A DNA stretch of 64,000 nucleotides from JAUILA01 sp964563925 (GTDB lineage Bacteria > Bacteroidota > Bacteroidia > Cytophagales > Cyclobacteriaceae): the NCBI GenBank assembly GCA_964563925.1, contig CAZLZD010000022.1:4969-68968 (forward strand), read 5' to 3'. The position numbers and the translations under genes are program-made. Positions 1 through 9,210 of the stretch are shown here, piece by piece. Position 1 is the stretch's first letter. Every line of letters starts with the position of its first letter. The notes beneath the pieces were generated by a model that made no database searches, was not told where the DNA came from, and was given only the letters and a program-made list of their open reading frames with translations.

Positions 1-794
1 TGAACCTTGAAATCATAGGTAAAGTCGCTTTCTTTATCATAATACGTCGTGGAAGCATCTTCAAGCATGGGGAAGAGGGAGGAAGGCTCCTGGTCTTCCG
101 CCAGGCTGAAATAGACATAGCTGTCATAAATATTCTGCCAGTCATCCCTGCGCGCGGCTCTATCGAGTGAATCAGCAGGTTGCTGTTGCGTAATAAAATG
201 TACGGAGGCCAGGGCTTCAAAATCAAAGTGTGTCTTCCCGGGAAATTTTTCAAAAACACCTGTAACGATAAATTCTCCCACATCCTCCACTTCAATTACT
301 TCATTTAACGGGGATGCCTCACCGAATAATTTATCGGCCAGCTTTTCTGTAATCACGATGGAATTAGGCAGTGTCAGGGCCTGGGATGGATTGCCTTCCG
401 CCAGCGGGAAATCGAATATTTCCAGGAAGTCATTGTCCGTGTAATACCCGTGAAAGGGAATCGCCTGGTTATTCCATTCGGCGAGTCCGTCAAAATGACG
501 TTCGATCACGGTAATATTTTCAATCCCCGGATGCGCTTCAAGGTAGGAAGCCATCGGAAACGGGGAGGTTGCGGTTGACCAGACATATTCCTTAAGCTGG
601 GTGCGGTCGGTGATCACCCGGTACACGTTGTCTTTTTTGGAATGAAAGTTATCGTAGCTGTACTGGTCTGCCACAATAAGGATCAGGAGAAGGCAAACCG
701 ACATACTTACCGCAAGTCCGAAGATGTTTATAAATGAAACGGTGCGGTTTCGCAGTACTGACCGAAAGGCGAGGAGCAGGTAATTTTTAAACAT
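1..794 (-). CDS. ABC transporter permease, FtsX/MacB type (3' end cut by window)
   Basis: Translation from the ATG at 794 gives an uninterrupted frame of 264 residues running off the left edge, so the C-terminus is missing. It begins MFKNYLLLAFRSVLRNR, followed by one membrane helix at about residues 20-43. A periplasmic domain of the MacB-core type follows, rich in the patterns seen in Bacteroidota FtsX-like permeases (a VITEKLADKLFG segment and a GVFEKFP segment). Such proteins usually have about 800 residues with a second MacB-core plus FtsX unit, and pair with an ATPase. Inferred role: export or mechanotransmission at the inner membrane; the substrate is unknown. No partner ATPase lies in the window. 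Family confident, function not. Confidence 0.85.
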   Translation of the reverse strand, partial: MFKNYLLLAFRSVLRNRTVSFINIFGLAVSMSVCLLLILIVADQYSYDNFHSKKDNVYRVITDRTQLKEYVWSTATSPFPMASYLEAHPGIENITVIERHFDGLAEWNNQAIPFHGYYTDNDFLEIFDFPLAEGNPSQALTLPNSIVITEKLADKLFGEASPLNEVIEVEDVGEFIVTGVFEKFPGKTHFDFEALASVHFITQQQPADSLDRAARRDDWQNIYDSYVYFSLAEDQEPSSLFPMLEDASTTYYDKESDFTYDFKV

Positions 795-943
795 AGATAA
801 CAGGTTGGTGCGTTTTTGCCTGTAATTACAATCCGGATGCCATTCCCTTAAAATGAGCGAAATGGGTGATTAATAGGGTTTATGCTGCATGCCCAGCCTG
901 ATCAACTGTCCATTCATACACCGTGGTGTTCAAATGTGGACAA

Positions 944-2563
944 TTATTCAGCCAGGGAAACCGTCTTTGGCCACCCGGTGAATTGACTGGCAGAATCACT
1001 GCTGACGTCGGTATACCGGGGCCAGCATTCAAACGTGACGCTCCTTTCCTTCTTGTTGAACCGGATGAGTCCGTATCCGGCTCCGTTGGACGGTCCGTCG
1101 GGATTGGCATACGCGTGCATGGTGATCTTGTTGTCGAAGCCGTCAAGGTATTGTCCGGTCCAGGGCAGCAGGTCATTGCTGTTTTTTCCGGCTTGTTCGC
1201 CTTCCGGCCACCACCAGCGGCTGTAGTAATTATTGACGATGGCGGGGACCACGAAGGCCCACGGTCCGTCGTCAAATTCCTCCACTCCATGACGTATGAT
1301 GGTAGCAAGATGCTGGTCTCCTGCAATATGTACGGCGTTTGCTTCGGCAATAAGCCGAACGGCCGCGTCCCTGCCGCTTTGTGGCCATCCATTGGAGTCC
1401 AAATCGGCGTGGAGCCTGTTTTCCTGGCTTCCATGCAGATGGGCACCGCCGCAGAAACCGGTCTGGGACAGCACGGCCTTCATATGTTCGGGATGCATCC
1501 GTCCCCAGTCTTCCAGGAAATCAAGCTGACGCTGCCCGAGGAGGACCAGTCCGTCCAGGTCAATACTTGCCGGATCATAATCAGGATCATTAATGTGATC
1601 CGGCCTGGGCCCGGCCGGCGGGATTTTTCCTTCCGGTCCGCTTTTAAATTTTCGGTCTTCAATGATGGCAAAGTCAATTTCCCCCAGTGTCAGGTTGGTA
1701 TAATATACACCAATACCCTGTTTTACCGGCGTGGGGTCATAGGGGTCCGGCAAATGGCTGGTCTGGCACCGCTCGACCATTTTCACATAATCCACGGGAT
1801 GATAGTATCCACCGTCGCTGCCGGCAGAACTCGAGGCTTTTTTCCCGCCTTCTCCCCAGATATTCCCCTGGCCGATGTCGTGATCGTCAGGAATCGTGAT
1901 ACAAGGACGGTTACGGAATACTTCCCGGAACTGCATGCCGAATTTAAGCCAGGCCGCAGTATGTTCCCTGTGGTCATACGACTGGTCACCGGCAAAGAAT
2001 ACCAGGTCAGGGTCCTGGTAAGTAATATTTCGCACGTATTCTTCCCTGTCTCCGCGGTCTTTGTTGCTGTTGCAGGAAAGTGCAGCGATTACAATCTCTT
2101 CCTTCTCTACCGGGTCATGACGGATAAAGCCTTCAAACACGGCACTGTCGGCATGGAGCAGCCGGTAGGGAACATCGGCCGACGAGTCCCACTCCTCCAC
2201 CCGGAACGTGGCAGACCAGCCCAGGTCATTCACCTGCTGTCTTCCCGCTTCCCTCCATTCTCCATTTTCTTTCAATTCCAGGCGTACCTCCCGTGTCTCA
2301 TCAGGATACAGGGGAAACAACTGCGCCGTTAGCTTTAGCATATTCTCCGAAACCGTATAAATTCCGAAAGCGATGACATCTTTTCGTTCAGGCTTCAGGT
2401 CGATGATCTCATTGGGTCCACGGTTCCACCAGTCGTTGGTGGCCAGGGAATCACGACCTTCAAAAGGTGCGATCACAGGGGGTGTCATGACAGACTGTTC
2501 AGGTTTGGGCTGCTTGCACCCGGCTGCGACGGCCATGGTAAGACAAAGGGCGTATTTTATCAT
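944..2563 (-). CDS. PhoD-like (alkaline phosphatase D family) lipoprotein
   Basis: 539 residues. A short signal peptide ends in the lipobox AAGC (Cys16), predicting a lipid-anchored periplasmic or surface protein. The metallophosphoesterase core shows AGDQSYDH (about residues 191-198), PDDHDIGQG (226-233) and a C-terminal IAGDQHLATI motif. These are the metal-binding blocks of the PhoD/phytase-like family, which hydrolyses phosphomono- or diesters using Fe/Ca centres. An N-terminal beta-rich region (about 60-150) matches the Fn3-like domain that precedes the PhoD catalytic domain. The gene is monocistronic and divergent from the DUF885 gene; a weak -7-like TATCTTGG lies at 2591-2584. A large open frame on the other strand is a shadow. 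Substrate not predictable. Confidence 0.85.
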   Translation of the reverse strand: MIKYALCLTMAVAAGCKQPKPEQSVMTPPVIAPFEGRDSLATNDWWNRGPNEIIDLKPERKDVIAFGIYTVSENMLKLTAQLFPLYPDETREVRLELKENGEWREAGRQQVNDLGWSATFRVEEWDSSADVPYRLLHADSAVFEGFIRHDPVEKEEIVIAALSCNSNKDRGDREEYVRNITYQDPDLVFFAGDQSYDHREHTAAWLKFGMQFREVFRNRPCITIPDDHDIGQGNIWGEGGKKASSSAGSDGGYYHPVDYVKMVERCQTSHLPDPYDPTPVKQGIGVYYTNLTLGEIDFAIIEDRKFKSGPEGKIPPAGPRPDHINDPDYDPASIDLDGLVLLGQRQLDFLEDWGRMHPEHMKAVLSQTGFCGGAHLHGSQENRLHADLDSNGWPQSGRDAAVRLIAEANAVHIAGDQHLATIIRHGVEEFDDGPWAFVVPAIVNNYYSRWWWPEGEQAGKNSNDLLPWTGQYLDGFDNKITMHAYANPDGPSNGAGYGLIRFNKKERSVTFECWPRYTDVSSDSASQFTGWPKTVSLAE

Positions 2564-2693
2564 GGAAAAAACGGTTTATTGAGCCAAGATACTAAAATCC
2601 TCAGAAGGCATCAGAACCGCTTATGGTAAACGAATTTGCGGGGAGGGGCTTTAGGGAATCTTTTGTATCTTGACCCTTTACTATCTGCAACAC

Positions 2694-4511
2694 ATGAATA
2701 AAATACTACCTCTTTTTGCCATCCTCCTCGCCGCCTGTTCGACCCCGCCCGCAGAGATAACCCGGACAGATTCACCGGATCCTGACAGTCTGTTTGATGC
2801 CTATTACCGGGAACGGCTTGCCTTCAATCCGCTGGAAGCCACGGCGGCAGGAGAAAGGGAATTCAATGATACCCTGACAAATTATGTGTCGGACGAATAC
2901 CAGGCCCGTTTGCTTGATTTTTATACCAGGTTCGGGAACGCCCTGGACAAGGTTGATACAGCAGGGCTGGCGGATACCAAGAAGTTGTATGTGCGTGTCC
3001 TGCGTTGGGAAATTGACATTAAGAAAGAAGGGCTGACCAATGAAATTAACATCGTGACTTCACCACTTTTCGGTATGCCCACCATGGACATCCTTCCAAT
3101 CAATCAGATTTTGTCTTTTCATCTCTATGTGGCGCAAATAGCTGGCGGGGGGAGCGTGCATCCCTTCGGAGACCCCTCTGATTACCGCGCCTGGCTGTCA
3201 CGCCTGGAAGATTATGATGCCTTCCTTGTCACTGCCATGGATAAGATGAGGGAAGGGATGGATCGGGGAATTGTGTATCCCGAAATCCTGACCCGCCGGA
3301 TGATAGGCCAGCTTGAGGGCTTTATCAGCACACCCGTCGGGGAGCACGTGTTTTACCTTCCGGTGACCCATATTCCCGACGGATTTTCTGAAGTGGACAA
3401 GGATGATATCCGTGCGAAGTACCGCTCATTTATTGAGGACCGGTTGATCCCGCGGTTTACCGAACTGCAGGATTTTTTAAAGAATGAATACCTGCCGGCG
3501 GGTTCAGAAGTGGCAGGAATCGGCTCCCGTCCGCATGGACGCGAAACCTATGATTACCTGATACGCTTTCATACGACCACCAGGATGACCGCAGATGAAA
3601 TTTTTGAATTAGGCCAGCGGGAAGTGGCGAGAATATCGGCCGAGATGGAAAAAGTAAAGGAGGACCTGGGTTTCCGGGGGGACCTGAAAGCCTTTTTCAA
3701 CCATGTCCGGACCAACCCTGATCTGATGTCCTATGAAGAACCCGCTGATGTGATCGCTCATTTTGAAGCCATTCACGCCCGGATGGAGCCTTATATCGAT
3801 AGCCTGTTCGACATGAAGCCTGAAACCGGATTTGAAATCCGGCGGACCGAATCGTTTCGGGAGTCATCGGCTTCGGCAGAATACCAGGCCGGGTCACTTG
3901 ATGGAGAAAGGCCGGGTGTTTTTTACGTTCCCATTCCCGAGGTCAGGGCGTACAATGATTTTTCTGATGAAAGTTTATTTCTGCATGAAGCGATACCCGG
4001 ACATCATTACCAGATCAGTCTGCAGCAGGAGAACGATAACCTTCCGCAGTTTATGCACACCGAAGGACTTGGTGTATATGTGGAAGGGTGGGCCCTCTAT
4101 GCTGAGTCCCTTGGAGGCCAGCTGGGGCTATATGAAGATCCGTATCAGTACTTTGGGATGCTGAGTGCCGAGATGCACCGTGCAATACGCCTGGTGGTGG
4201 ACGTGGGTATGCATGCAAAAGGATGGAGCCGGGAACAGGCCATTCAATATTCACTGGACCACGAGGCCGAGTCAGAAGCTTCCATAACGGCGGAGATTGA
4301 ACGTTACATGGCGGTACCCGGACAGGCATTATCCTATAAAATCGGGCAGTTAAAGATCCTGGAACTCCGCGAGCGGGCCAGGCAGGCGTTGGGAGGGGAG
4401 TTTGATATCAGGGAATTTCACAACCAGGTTTTGAATACAGGCAGCCTGCCCCTGGTGTTGCTGGAAGATAAAATTGATCGTTGGATTAAAATGAATCAGT
4501 CTGATGAATAG
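2694..4511 (+). CDS. DUF885 family lipoprotein, gluzincin-like metallopeptidase
   Basis: 605 residues from the ATG at 2694. An in-frame TTG at 2670 is rejected because the ATG opens directly onto a lipoprotein signal (MNKILPLFAILLAAC). DUF885 proteins carry a zinc-peptidase-like active site. It is visible here as HEAIPGHH at about residue 430 (HExxxGHH-type), followed by an EGWALYAESLG block that supplies the third-ligand glutamate region. The mostly helical body fits the family. The likely role is an envelope peptidase; the substrate is unknown. Its 3' end overlaps the DUF1080 start by 8 bases, so the two are probably cotranscribed. Confidence 0.85.
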   Translation: MNKILPLFAILLAACSTPPAEITRTDSPDPDSLFDAYYRERLAFNPLEATAAGEREFNDTLTNYVSDEYQARLLDFYTRFGNALDKVDTAGLADTKKLYVRVLRWEIDIKKEGLTNEINIVTSPLFGMPTMDILPINQILSFHLYVAQIAGGGSVHPFGDPSDYRAWLSRLEDYDAFLVTAMDKMREGMDRGIVYPEILTRRMIGQLEGFISTPVGEHVFYLPVTHIPDGFSEVDKDDIRAKYRSFIEDRLIPRFTELQDFLKNEYLPAGSEVAGIGSRPHGRETYDYLIRFHTTTRMTADEIFELGQREVARISAEMEKVKEDLGFRGDLKAFFNHVRTNPDLMSYEEPADVIAHFEAIHARMEPYIDSLFDMKPETGFEIRRTESFRESSASAEYQAGSLDGERPGVFYVPIPEVRAYNDFSDESLFLHEAIPGHHYQISLQQENDNLPQFMHTEGLGVYVEGWALYAESLGGQLGLYEDPYQYFGMLSAEMHRAIRLVVDVGMHAKGWSREQAIQYSLDHEAESEASITAEIERYMAVPGQALSYKIGQLKILELRERARQALGGEFDIREFHNQVLNTGSLPLVLLEDKIDRWIKMNQSDE

Positions 4512-5364
4512 GGGCATCCTGATAATCGTGATCATGCTGACTGCCTTTGCGGGATTTGTACTACCGGGAGTTGTCGGAGAATCCCCGCAAAATGGGTGGC
4601 AGCATTTGTTTGACGGGTCCGGCCTGGACCAGTGGGATACCTATCTCGGGCCTCGCTGGGATCCGGAGAAAGGGAAATTTGACGGCGACCCGGTTGGTCT
4701 TAATCACGATCCGGATGGTGTATTTTCCATTGTGGAGAAGGATGGAGAGAAATTGCTGCGTATCTCTGGTGAGGTGTGGGGAGGTATGTCCACCAAGGAG
4801 TCATTCCGCAACTACCACCTGCAGCTGACTTTCAGATGGGGGAAGGAGAGATGGCCCCCGCGGGCGCAGACAAAAAGGGACAATGGACTGCTGTATCATG
4901 GTGTCGGGGAACACGGGGCCGGGAGCGGATTTTGGCTCAGGTCGCAGGAGTTTCAGATCCAGGAAGGGGATGTAGGTGATTACTGGGCCGTAGCCGGAGC
5001 CATGGTGGATATACCGTCTGAACTGGTAAATGACAGTATTTACAGATATATGGAAACGGGGACACTTCATTCGTTCGGGAGGCCTCCCGCGAATACGGTG
5101 CTTGGGATATACTGCAAGAAAAACCCCGATGCGGAGAATCCATCTGGTGAATGGAATACACTGGACCTGTACGTGTTTGAAGGGAGCAGCATGCACGTAG
5201 TGAATGGCATCGTCACGATGAAACTGGAGAATTCACGTCAAATGAAAGAGGGGAAGGAAATGCCATTGCGGGAAGGGCGCATTCAGATTCAATCGGAGTC
5301 TGCGGAGATATTTTACAGGGACATACGTATCCGGCCAATTGTCAGGTTGCCGGAAGAGCTCTAG
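4504..5364 (+). CDS. DUF1080 (3-keto-disaccharide hydrolase domain) exported protein
   Basis: 286 residues with a signal peptide (about residues 1-25) and a single DUF1080 concanavalin-like beta-sandwich. Visible family marks are WQHLFDGSGLDQWDTY near residue 32, an LQLTFRWG strand, the NGLLYHGVGEHG block, and the closing IQIQSESAEIFYRDIRI strand. Members act on carbohydrates, and some hydrolyse 3-ketoglucosides; the specific substrate cannot be read here. It overlaps the upstream DUF885 gene by 8 bases. Its TAG stop shares a CTAG palindrome with the stop of the convergent patatin gene. Confidence 0.85.
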   Translation: MNRGILIIVIMLTAFAGFVLPGVVGESPQNGWQHLFDGSGLDQWDTYLGPRWDPEKGKFDGDPVGLNHDPDGVFSIVEKDGEKLLRISGEVWGGMSTKESFRNYHLQLTFRWGKERWPPRAQTKRDNGLLYHGVGEHGAGSGFWLRSQEFQIQEGDVGDYWAVAGAMVDIPSELVNDSIYRYMETGTLHSFGRPPANTVLGIYCKKNPDAENPSGEWNTLDLYVFEGSSMHVVNGIVTMKLENSRQMKEGKEMPLREGRIQIQSESAEIFYRDIRIRPIVRLPEEL

Positions 5365-7634
5365 AAATAAAATCCTATACTGAAAAATGGATTCCAGCTG
5401 GCCGTTTTATTATGGCTGGCAATACCCGCAGTGACCGGTCCGATCAATGACATGTAGGAGGCTTTGAATCCGTAACCCCAGAGGCTGTGGGTATCATTGA
5501 AAAAATTGGATTCATCTTCATCAATGGAGGAATAGAACCACTTCACGGGGTACAGGGAATTCATGTACTGACTGACTCCTTCAAGGTAGAAATCCGGGAG
5601 AAATTCATACTGGACCGACAATTCAGAGTAAAAGAGGTGATCAGTGAGGTAGGAGAGCTGGTCAACACCCCAGAAGGAGATACTGTTCCTGAGCAGGGGC
5701 CTGAACCCGCCGGTGAAAACCTGGTCGTTAAAAAACGGGGTGAGTTCCTCAAAAATTCCTTCACGTTCAATGAAATTCATGACGAGGATATTCCTGAGTC
5801 CTAACGTAAGCTTGGGGGATACCGGTAACAGGTTATGCTGACGTGCATGTATGGTGAGAAAATTTTCAGGTGTAACCGTGGATTTGAATGTCCCTGTACT
5901 GTCTGACAGTGTCAGCTCATTGGCAATATCGAACGAGTACTTTGCGCTGAGGTCATATACGGCTCCTTCGGTGGGGAAGAATTGTTTGTTCAACGAATTA
6001 TACGCGTACCCTGCCTGAAAGCTCCAGCTTGACCAGTTGAGCCGCTCAATGCTCCTGAGTTCGTCACTGGCAACTTTAGGACGAAGATTGGATCGTTCGT
6101 ATTGCAGTTTAATACCGGTCAGGCTGTTCCTGTGTTTGGTTGACAACAGGCTGAAATACGGATTCAGGTAATTATTCTTGAATACACCCGCCTGAATTCT
6201 TCCATCTCCGATTGGTACATCACTGTTTCTGTAGTTTATTCCTGTTTTCAAAGCCAGGTATTGCCTCGACCAGATATATTTCAGGAAATTGGCATCCACC
6301 CGGAACGCCTCGGCAATATCAACCTCCACCAGGGTGCGACTGGCAGGAAACAGGTCCCTTAGCGTGAGGTTCAGGTTGAGCCCTGCACCATTCTCCGAAT
6401 CATAATGCAGCCCGGCCCTGATCTGCCTTGGCACTGCCTCGTCGGTGTCAATCAGCAGCTCATAGCTGTCATCATCCATAGGGTTGAGCGTATAGGTGAC
6501 TTTGTCAAAATATCGGGTTCCGTAAAGTGCTTCAATCCTGTTTTCTATTCCCTTGAGCGATATCCGGCTGTCTTTGTCGAGGGTCAGGTTTCCCTGGATG
6601 AACCGTTCCGGGATATTTTCGTTGTGAATAACGTTCACTTCTGAAATTCGGAAGGTATCCCTAAGGGCAGGCCGTTCAATGCTGACCCCGGGCGTGAAGT
6701 TCAGCGAATCTGCCAGTGCCATAAGTCCCGGGCGATGAGCTTCACCTGCCTGCTCTCCCCGCTGGATAATTTGCGGACCTGCTTCAAAGCTGAAGGTGGT
6801 ATAGGGCACGAGGTCGGGTTCGATCAGAAGATCACATTTTTTCTTTTGCTCCCTGGAGTCGAAGACACTCATTACAAAAGCTGACTGGGTGAGTACATCC
6901 ACCGCAGAGGCCAGCTGCTCCTTGGGCAGCAGGTCATCACTCACAAACACGCCGATAATTATATCGGCGCCCATGTCAATGCATTCCTGTACCGGGAAAT
7001 TTCGAACCAGTCCGCCATCGACCATATAATGCCCGTCCCGGTCAACCGGGGTAAATACCGAAGGGATGGCCATGCTGGCGCGTAGCGCGGTAGCCAGCGA
7101 ACCGCTTCGCATCACTACCGGCTCTCCGGTCACCAAATCAGTTCCGACACACGCAAACGGGACCGGGAAGTCATCGAAATCCTGGATATGATGAACATGA
7201 CGCGTAAGCGCTGTGAGCAGTTCAGATAATTTCTGGCCTTCAATCAGGCCTTTGGGTAATTCAAGGGAGGTTTTATTGATGCCTAGCTCAATCAGGTAAC
7301 GCTGATAATATTCCTTTTCAAGATAGGTGATCTGGTCAAGCGATACCTGGTTGCTTAACAAGGCATCCCAGTCCATTCCAAGGGCGATCTCTTCAATTTC
7401 ATCGGCTGAATATCCTATGGCATAAAGTCCGCCGACAATACTGCCCATACTGGTGCCTGTTATATAATCAGGCCGAATGCCATGCCGTTCCAGTTCCTTC
7501 AGCACGCCAATATGCGCCATCCCTTTGGCGCCACCGCCACTCAGTACCAGACCGATTTTCGGGCGTTCCTGGGCAAGACCTGAAATCGCGGCGGTGAGGA
7601 ATACAAGCAGGAACAAATGAAAGGGCTTAGGCAT
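5361..7634 (-). CDS. Patatin-like phospholipase fused to an Omp85-type beta-barrel
   Basis: 757 residues from the ATG at 7634, chosen because it opens onto a signal peptide ending at LAQ; a start 13 codons upstream would bury it. The patatin domain (about 25-300) has the oxyanion loop GGGAKG (33-38), nucleophile Ser62 in GTSMG, and the dyad Asp206 in DGG. A POTRA-like segment follows (about 340-410). A C-terminal barrel of about 340 residues ends in phenylalanine (FFSIGFYF), as Omp85 barrels do. The layout matches the PlpD/type Vd autotransporter family, in which the barrel exports or anchors a lipase at the outer membrane. Whether the lipase faces the surface or the periplasm is inference. 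Confidence 0.9.
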   Translation of the reverse strand: MPKPFHLFLLVFLTAAISGLAQERPKIGLVLSGGGAKGMAHIGVLKELERHGIRPDYITGTSMGSIVGGLYAIGYSADEIEEIALGMDWDALLSNQVSLDQITYLEKEYYQRYLIELGINKTSLELPKGLIEGQKLSELLTALTRHVHHIQDFDDFPVPFACVGTDLVTGEPVVMRSGSLATALRASMAIPSVFTPVDRDGHYMVDGGLVRNFPVQECIDMGADIIIGVFVSDDLLPKEQLASAVDVLTQSAFVMSVFDSREQKKKCDLLIEPDLVPYTTFSFEAGPQIIQRGEQAGEAHRPGLMALADSLNFTPGVSIERPALRDTFRISEVNVIHNENIPERFIQGNLTLDKDSRISLKGIENRIEALYGTRYFDKVTYTLNPMDDDSYELLIDTDEAVPRQIRAGLHYDSENGAGLNLNLTLRDLFPASRTLVEVDIAEAFRVDANFLKYIWSRQYLALKTGINYRNSDVPIGDGRIQAGVFKNNYLNPYFSLLSTKHRNSLTGIKLQYERSNLRPKVASDELRSIERLNWSSWSFQAGYAYNSLNKQFFPTEGAVYDLSAKYSFDIANELTLSDSTGTFKSTVTPENFLTIHARQHNLLPVSPKLTLGLRNILVMNFIEREGIFEELTPFFNDQVFTGGFRPLLRNSISFWGVDQLSYLTDHLFYSELSVQYEFLPDFYLEGVSQYMNSLYPVKWFYSSIDEDESNFFNDTHSLWGYGFKASYMSLIGPVTAGIASHNKTASWNPFFSIGFYF

Positions 7635-7674
7635 AGGTGTAAATGAGACAGAAAAATACCCAATGCTATTCAAA

Positions 7675-7703
7675 CAAAAAAGCCGGACACAAGTTCCGGC
7701 TTT
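7675..7703 (-). terminator. Rho-independent terminator of the ECF sigma unit
   Basis: On the minus strand a perfect 9-bp stem (AAAGCCGGA / TCCGGCTTT, 7679-7687 with 7695-7703) with a 7-base loop is followed by a T-rich run. It sits 23 bases after the stop of the Spy/plug gene, the right place to end the sigma, membrane protein and Spy transcript before the patatin gene. Confidence 0.85.
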
Positions 7704-7725
7704 CCTGGCAGAGTCCCGGGACTTT

Positions 7726-8367
7726 CTACTTGAGGGTTACGATAATGACACCATTTCGTCCCCGTTCACCGTAGATATCGATGGCCGCATCGCCCTTTAA
7801 TACTTCCAGGCTTTTTATCTGATTGGGGTCATAGGCACTCAGGGATTTTACTTCACGAGTTTGATTGCCCTCCTTGATCAGGTACAGGGGTTCGTTGTTT
7901 TTCTTATCGCCGTTGACTCTGACAACCACCCTCGGATCCTGGTTGACGGAGGTCATTATCTCATACCCTGTATCCATTTCATCCTTATACCCGTCGAGGG
8001 TGGTTTGCTGTGTGGAGGTCAGGGTGTTTTTGATCCGTAACATGGTTTGCAACCGCATGCGCTTAATTTCATTCTCAAGCTGTGTGATTGCCCGCAGCTG
8101 GTTTTCGGCCTTTTCAATATCCACTTTTGCGGCGCGGAGTGTTTCTTCAAGGCTGATCATTTTCGCATCCAGGTCCCATTTGAAATTGTTATAGGTCAGG
8201 GTGCTGTTGTTGTAAATTTCCTTGATCTTGTCCGCCTGGTCGTCGGTCAGATCAATTTTTTCCCGGTACTTAAAGATAAGGTCGGGAGAATACAGGTACT
8301 GCCTGAATACATCCTGCGAAAAGGCAGAACTACTGGTAAATAAAAGGATCAATACTAAAATTCTCAT
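7726..8367 (-). CDS. Periplasmic Spy/CpxP-like protein with a C-terminal TonB-plug-like motif
   Basis: 213 residues from the ATG at 8367, which opens directly on a clean signal peptide (cleavage near FSQ, residue 18); an ATG 7 codons upstream also exists. Residues 25-135 are helical and carry two LTxxQ motifs (LTDDQ at 40-44, LTSTQ at 116-120), the signature of Spy/CpxP chaperone-sensors. Residues 145-213 differ. They end in SLEVLKGDAAIDIYGERG then NGVIIVTLK, closely matching the plug-domain signature of SusC/RagA receptors, without any barrel. The protein is last in an operon behind an ECF sigma factor and a one-TM protein, 4 bases after the latter. This suggests an envelope-stress or metal-sensing partner. 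Function is inferred, not known. Confidence 0.8.
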   Translation of the reverse strand: MRILVLILLFTSSSAFSQDVFRQYLYSPDLIFKYREKIDLTDDQADKIKEIYNNSTLTYNNFKWDLDAKMISLEETLRAAKVDIEKAENQLRAITQLENEIKRMRLQTMLRIKNTLTSTQQTTLDGYKDEMDTGYEIMTSVNQDPRVVVRVNGDKKNNEPLYLIKEGNQTREVKSLSAYDPNQIKSLEVLKGDAAIDIYGERGRNGVIIVTLK

Positions 8368-8371
8368 AGTT

Positions 8372-8683
8372 TCATGGATTAAAATCATTGGACAGATAAT
8401 CAGTGGGCGCTTCCCAATCCAGGAACTCCTCGGTGCCCGGGGAGGCCAGGGTATTGGTTACTGTTGGCGAATTTCCGGTGTCAAGGCGTATTGTCGGAGC
8501 CTCATTCCAGGGTGAATTGTTTATGAAAATGAGCATAACCGCTGTCAGTGTAATCACTGCGGCAGCGGCATAGGCCCATGTCCGTGCCGGTGGTTTCCTG
8601 ACACACTCCTCAAAAGAAGGAACCCCGGTGCGATTATCCTGCTCCTTCATTTCCCGGAAGAACCTATTAAGGTCTTGTTGCAT
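8372..8683 (-). CDS. Small single-TM protein, putative anti-sigma factor
   Basis: 103 residues. An N-terminal cytoplasmic segment of about 34 residues precedes one membrane helix (about 36-54, WAYAAAAVITLTAVMLIFI) and a short, acidic periplasmic tail. There is no zinc-type HxxxCxxC anti-sigma motif, so the assignment rests on position. It overlaps the 3' end of the ECF sigma gene by 17 bases and precedes the Spy-like gene. This sigma / membrane protein / periplasmic protein order is the arrangement of transmembrane signalling units such as Cnr-type loci. Sequence alone does not identify a family. Confidence 0.65.
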   Translation of the reverse strand: MQQDLNRFFREMKEQDNRTGVPSFEECVRKPPARTWAYAAAAVITLTAVMLIFINNSPWNEAPTIRLDTGNSPTVTNTLASPGTEEFLDWEAPTDYLSNDFNP

Positions 8684-9161
8684 GATCGTGTGGTTTTTCA
8701 GTGAGTAATTTTCTCAGGGCTTTCTTTCCCCGGTCATAATGCGTTCGTACCGTACCAATTCCGAGGGCCGTGACGGTTGCCACCTGTTCAAGCGTCATGT
8801 CATGGTAAAATGCAAGAAGAAGTACTTCTGCCTGACGCTTCGGCAACAGGCCGATCACCTTCCGGTAGTCCGGACCATCCTGGCTTTCCCTACTTTCCGG
8901 CTCTTCCATAAATTCGGATAACGGCAGGTGGGTGCGCCGGTCACGCTTATGGTCAATCGCGGTAAAACGGATCACCGAGAATATCCAGGTTTTAAAAGCC
9001 GACCGTTGATTCCAGACGGCTTTTCCCTCCAGGATTTTCAGGTACACCCCCTGGATGACATCCTTGGCCAGCTCCTCGTCAAAATCACAACACTGCCTGG
9101 CCCACAGGTAGGCCTCATGGTGGTAATCGTTCAGGTGCCGGCGAAGCATTTTTGCGGTCAT
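8667..9161 (-). CDS. ECF-type RNA polymerase sigma factor
   Basis: 164 residues with region 2 (about 15-80, including a DVIQGVYLKILEG helix and the promoter-recognition stretch FKTWIFSVIRFTAIDHKR) and region 4 (about 100-155, the helix-turn-helix MTLEQVATVTALGIGTVRTHYDRG). There is no region 1.1 or 3, as expected for ECF sigmas. First gene of the three-gene unit ended by the terminator at 7675-7703; the promoter before it is unclear. A TAACCTTTG stretch just upstream of the ATG resembles a -7 box but has one extra base. It probably responds to the envelope signal sensed by its downstream partners. Confidence 0.9.
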   Translation of the reverse strand: MTAKMLRRHLNDYHHEAYLWARQCCDFDEELAKDVIQGVYLKILEGKAVWNQRSAFKTWIFSVIRFTAIDHKRDRRTHLPLSEFMEEPESRESQDGPDYRKVIGLLPKRQAEVLLLAFYHDMTLEQVATVTALGIGTVRTHYDRGKKALRKLLTEKPHDHATRP

Positions 9162-9210
9162 TCAAAGGTTAGTCGGAAAACCGCAGCGTTTATATGACAA
9201 TCGGCTGAAA

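Noticed and set aside
923..2332. Long plus-strand open frame of 469 codons
   Set aside because: It is the reverse strand of the PhoD-like gene. The minus-strand frame has a lipobox and all phosphoesterase motifs; this one has no recognisable domain.
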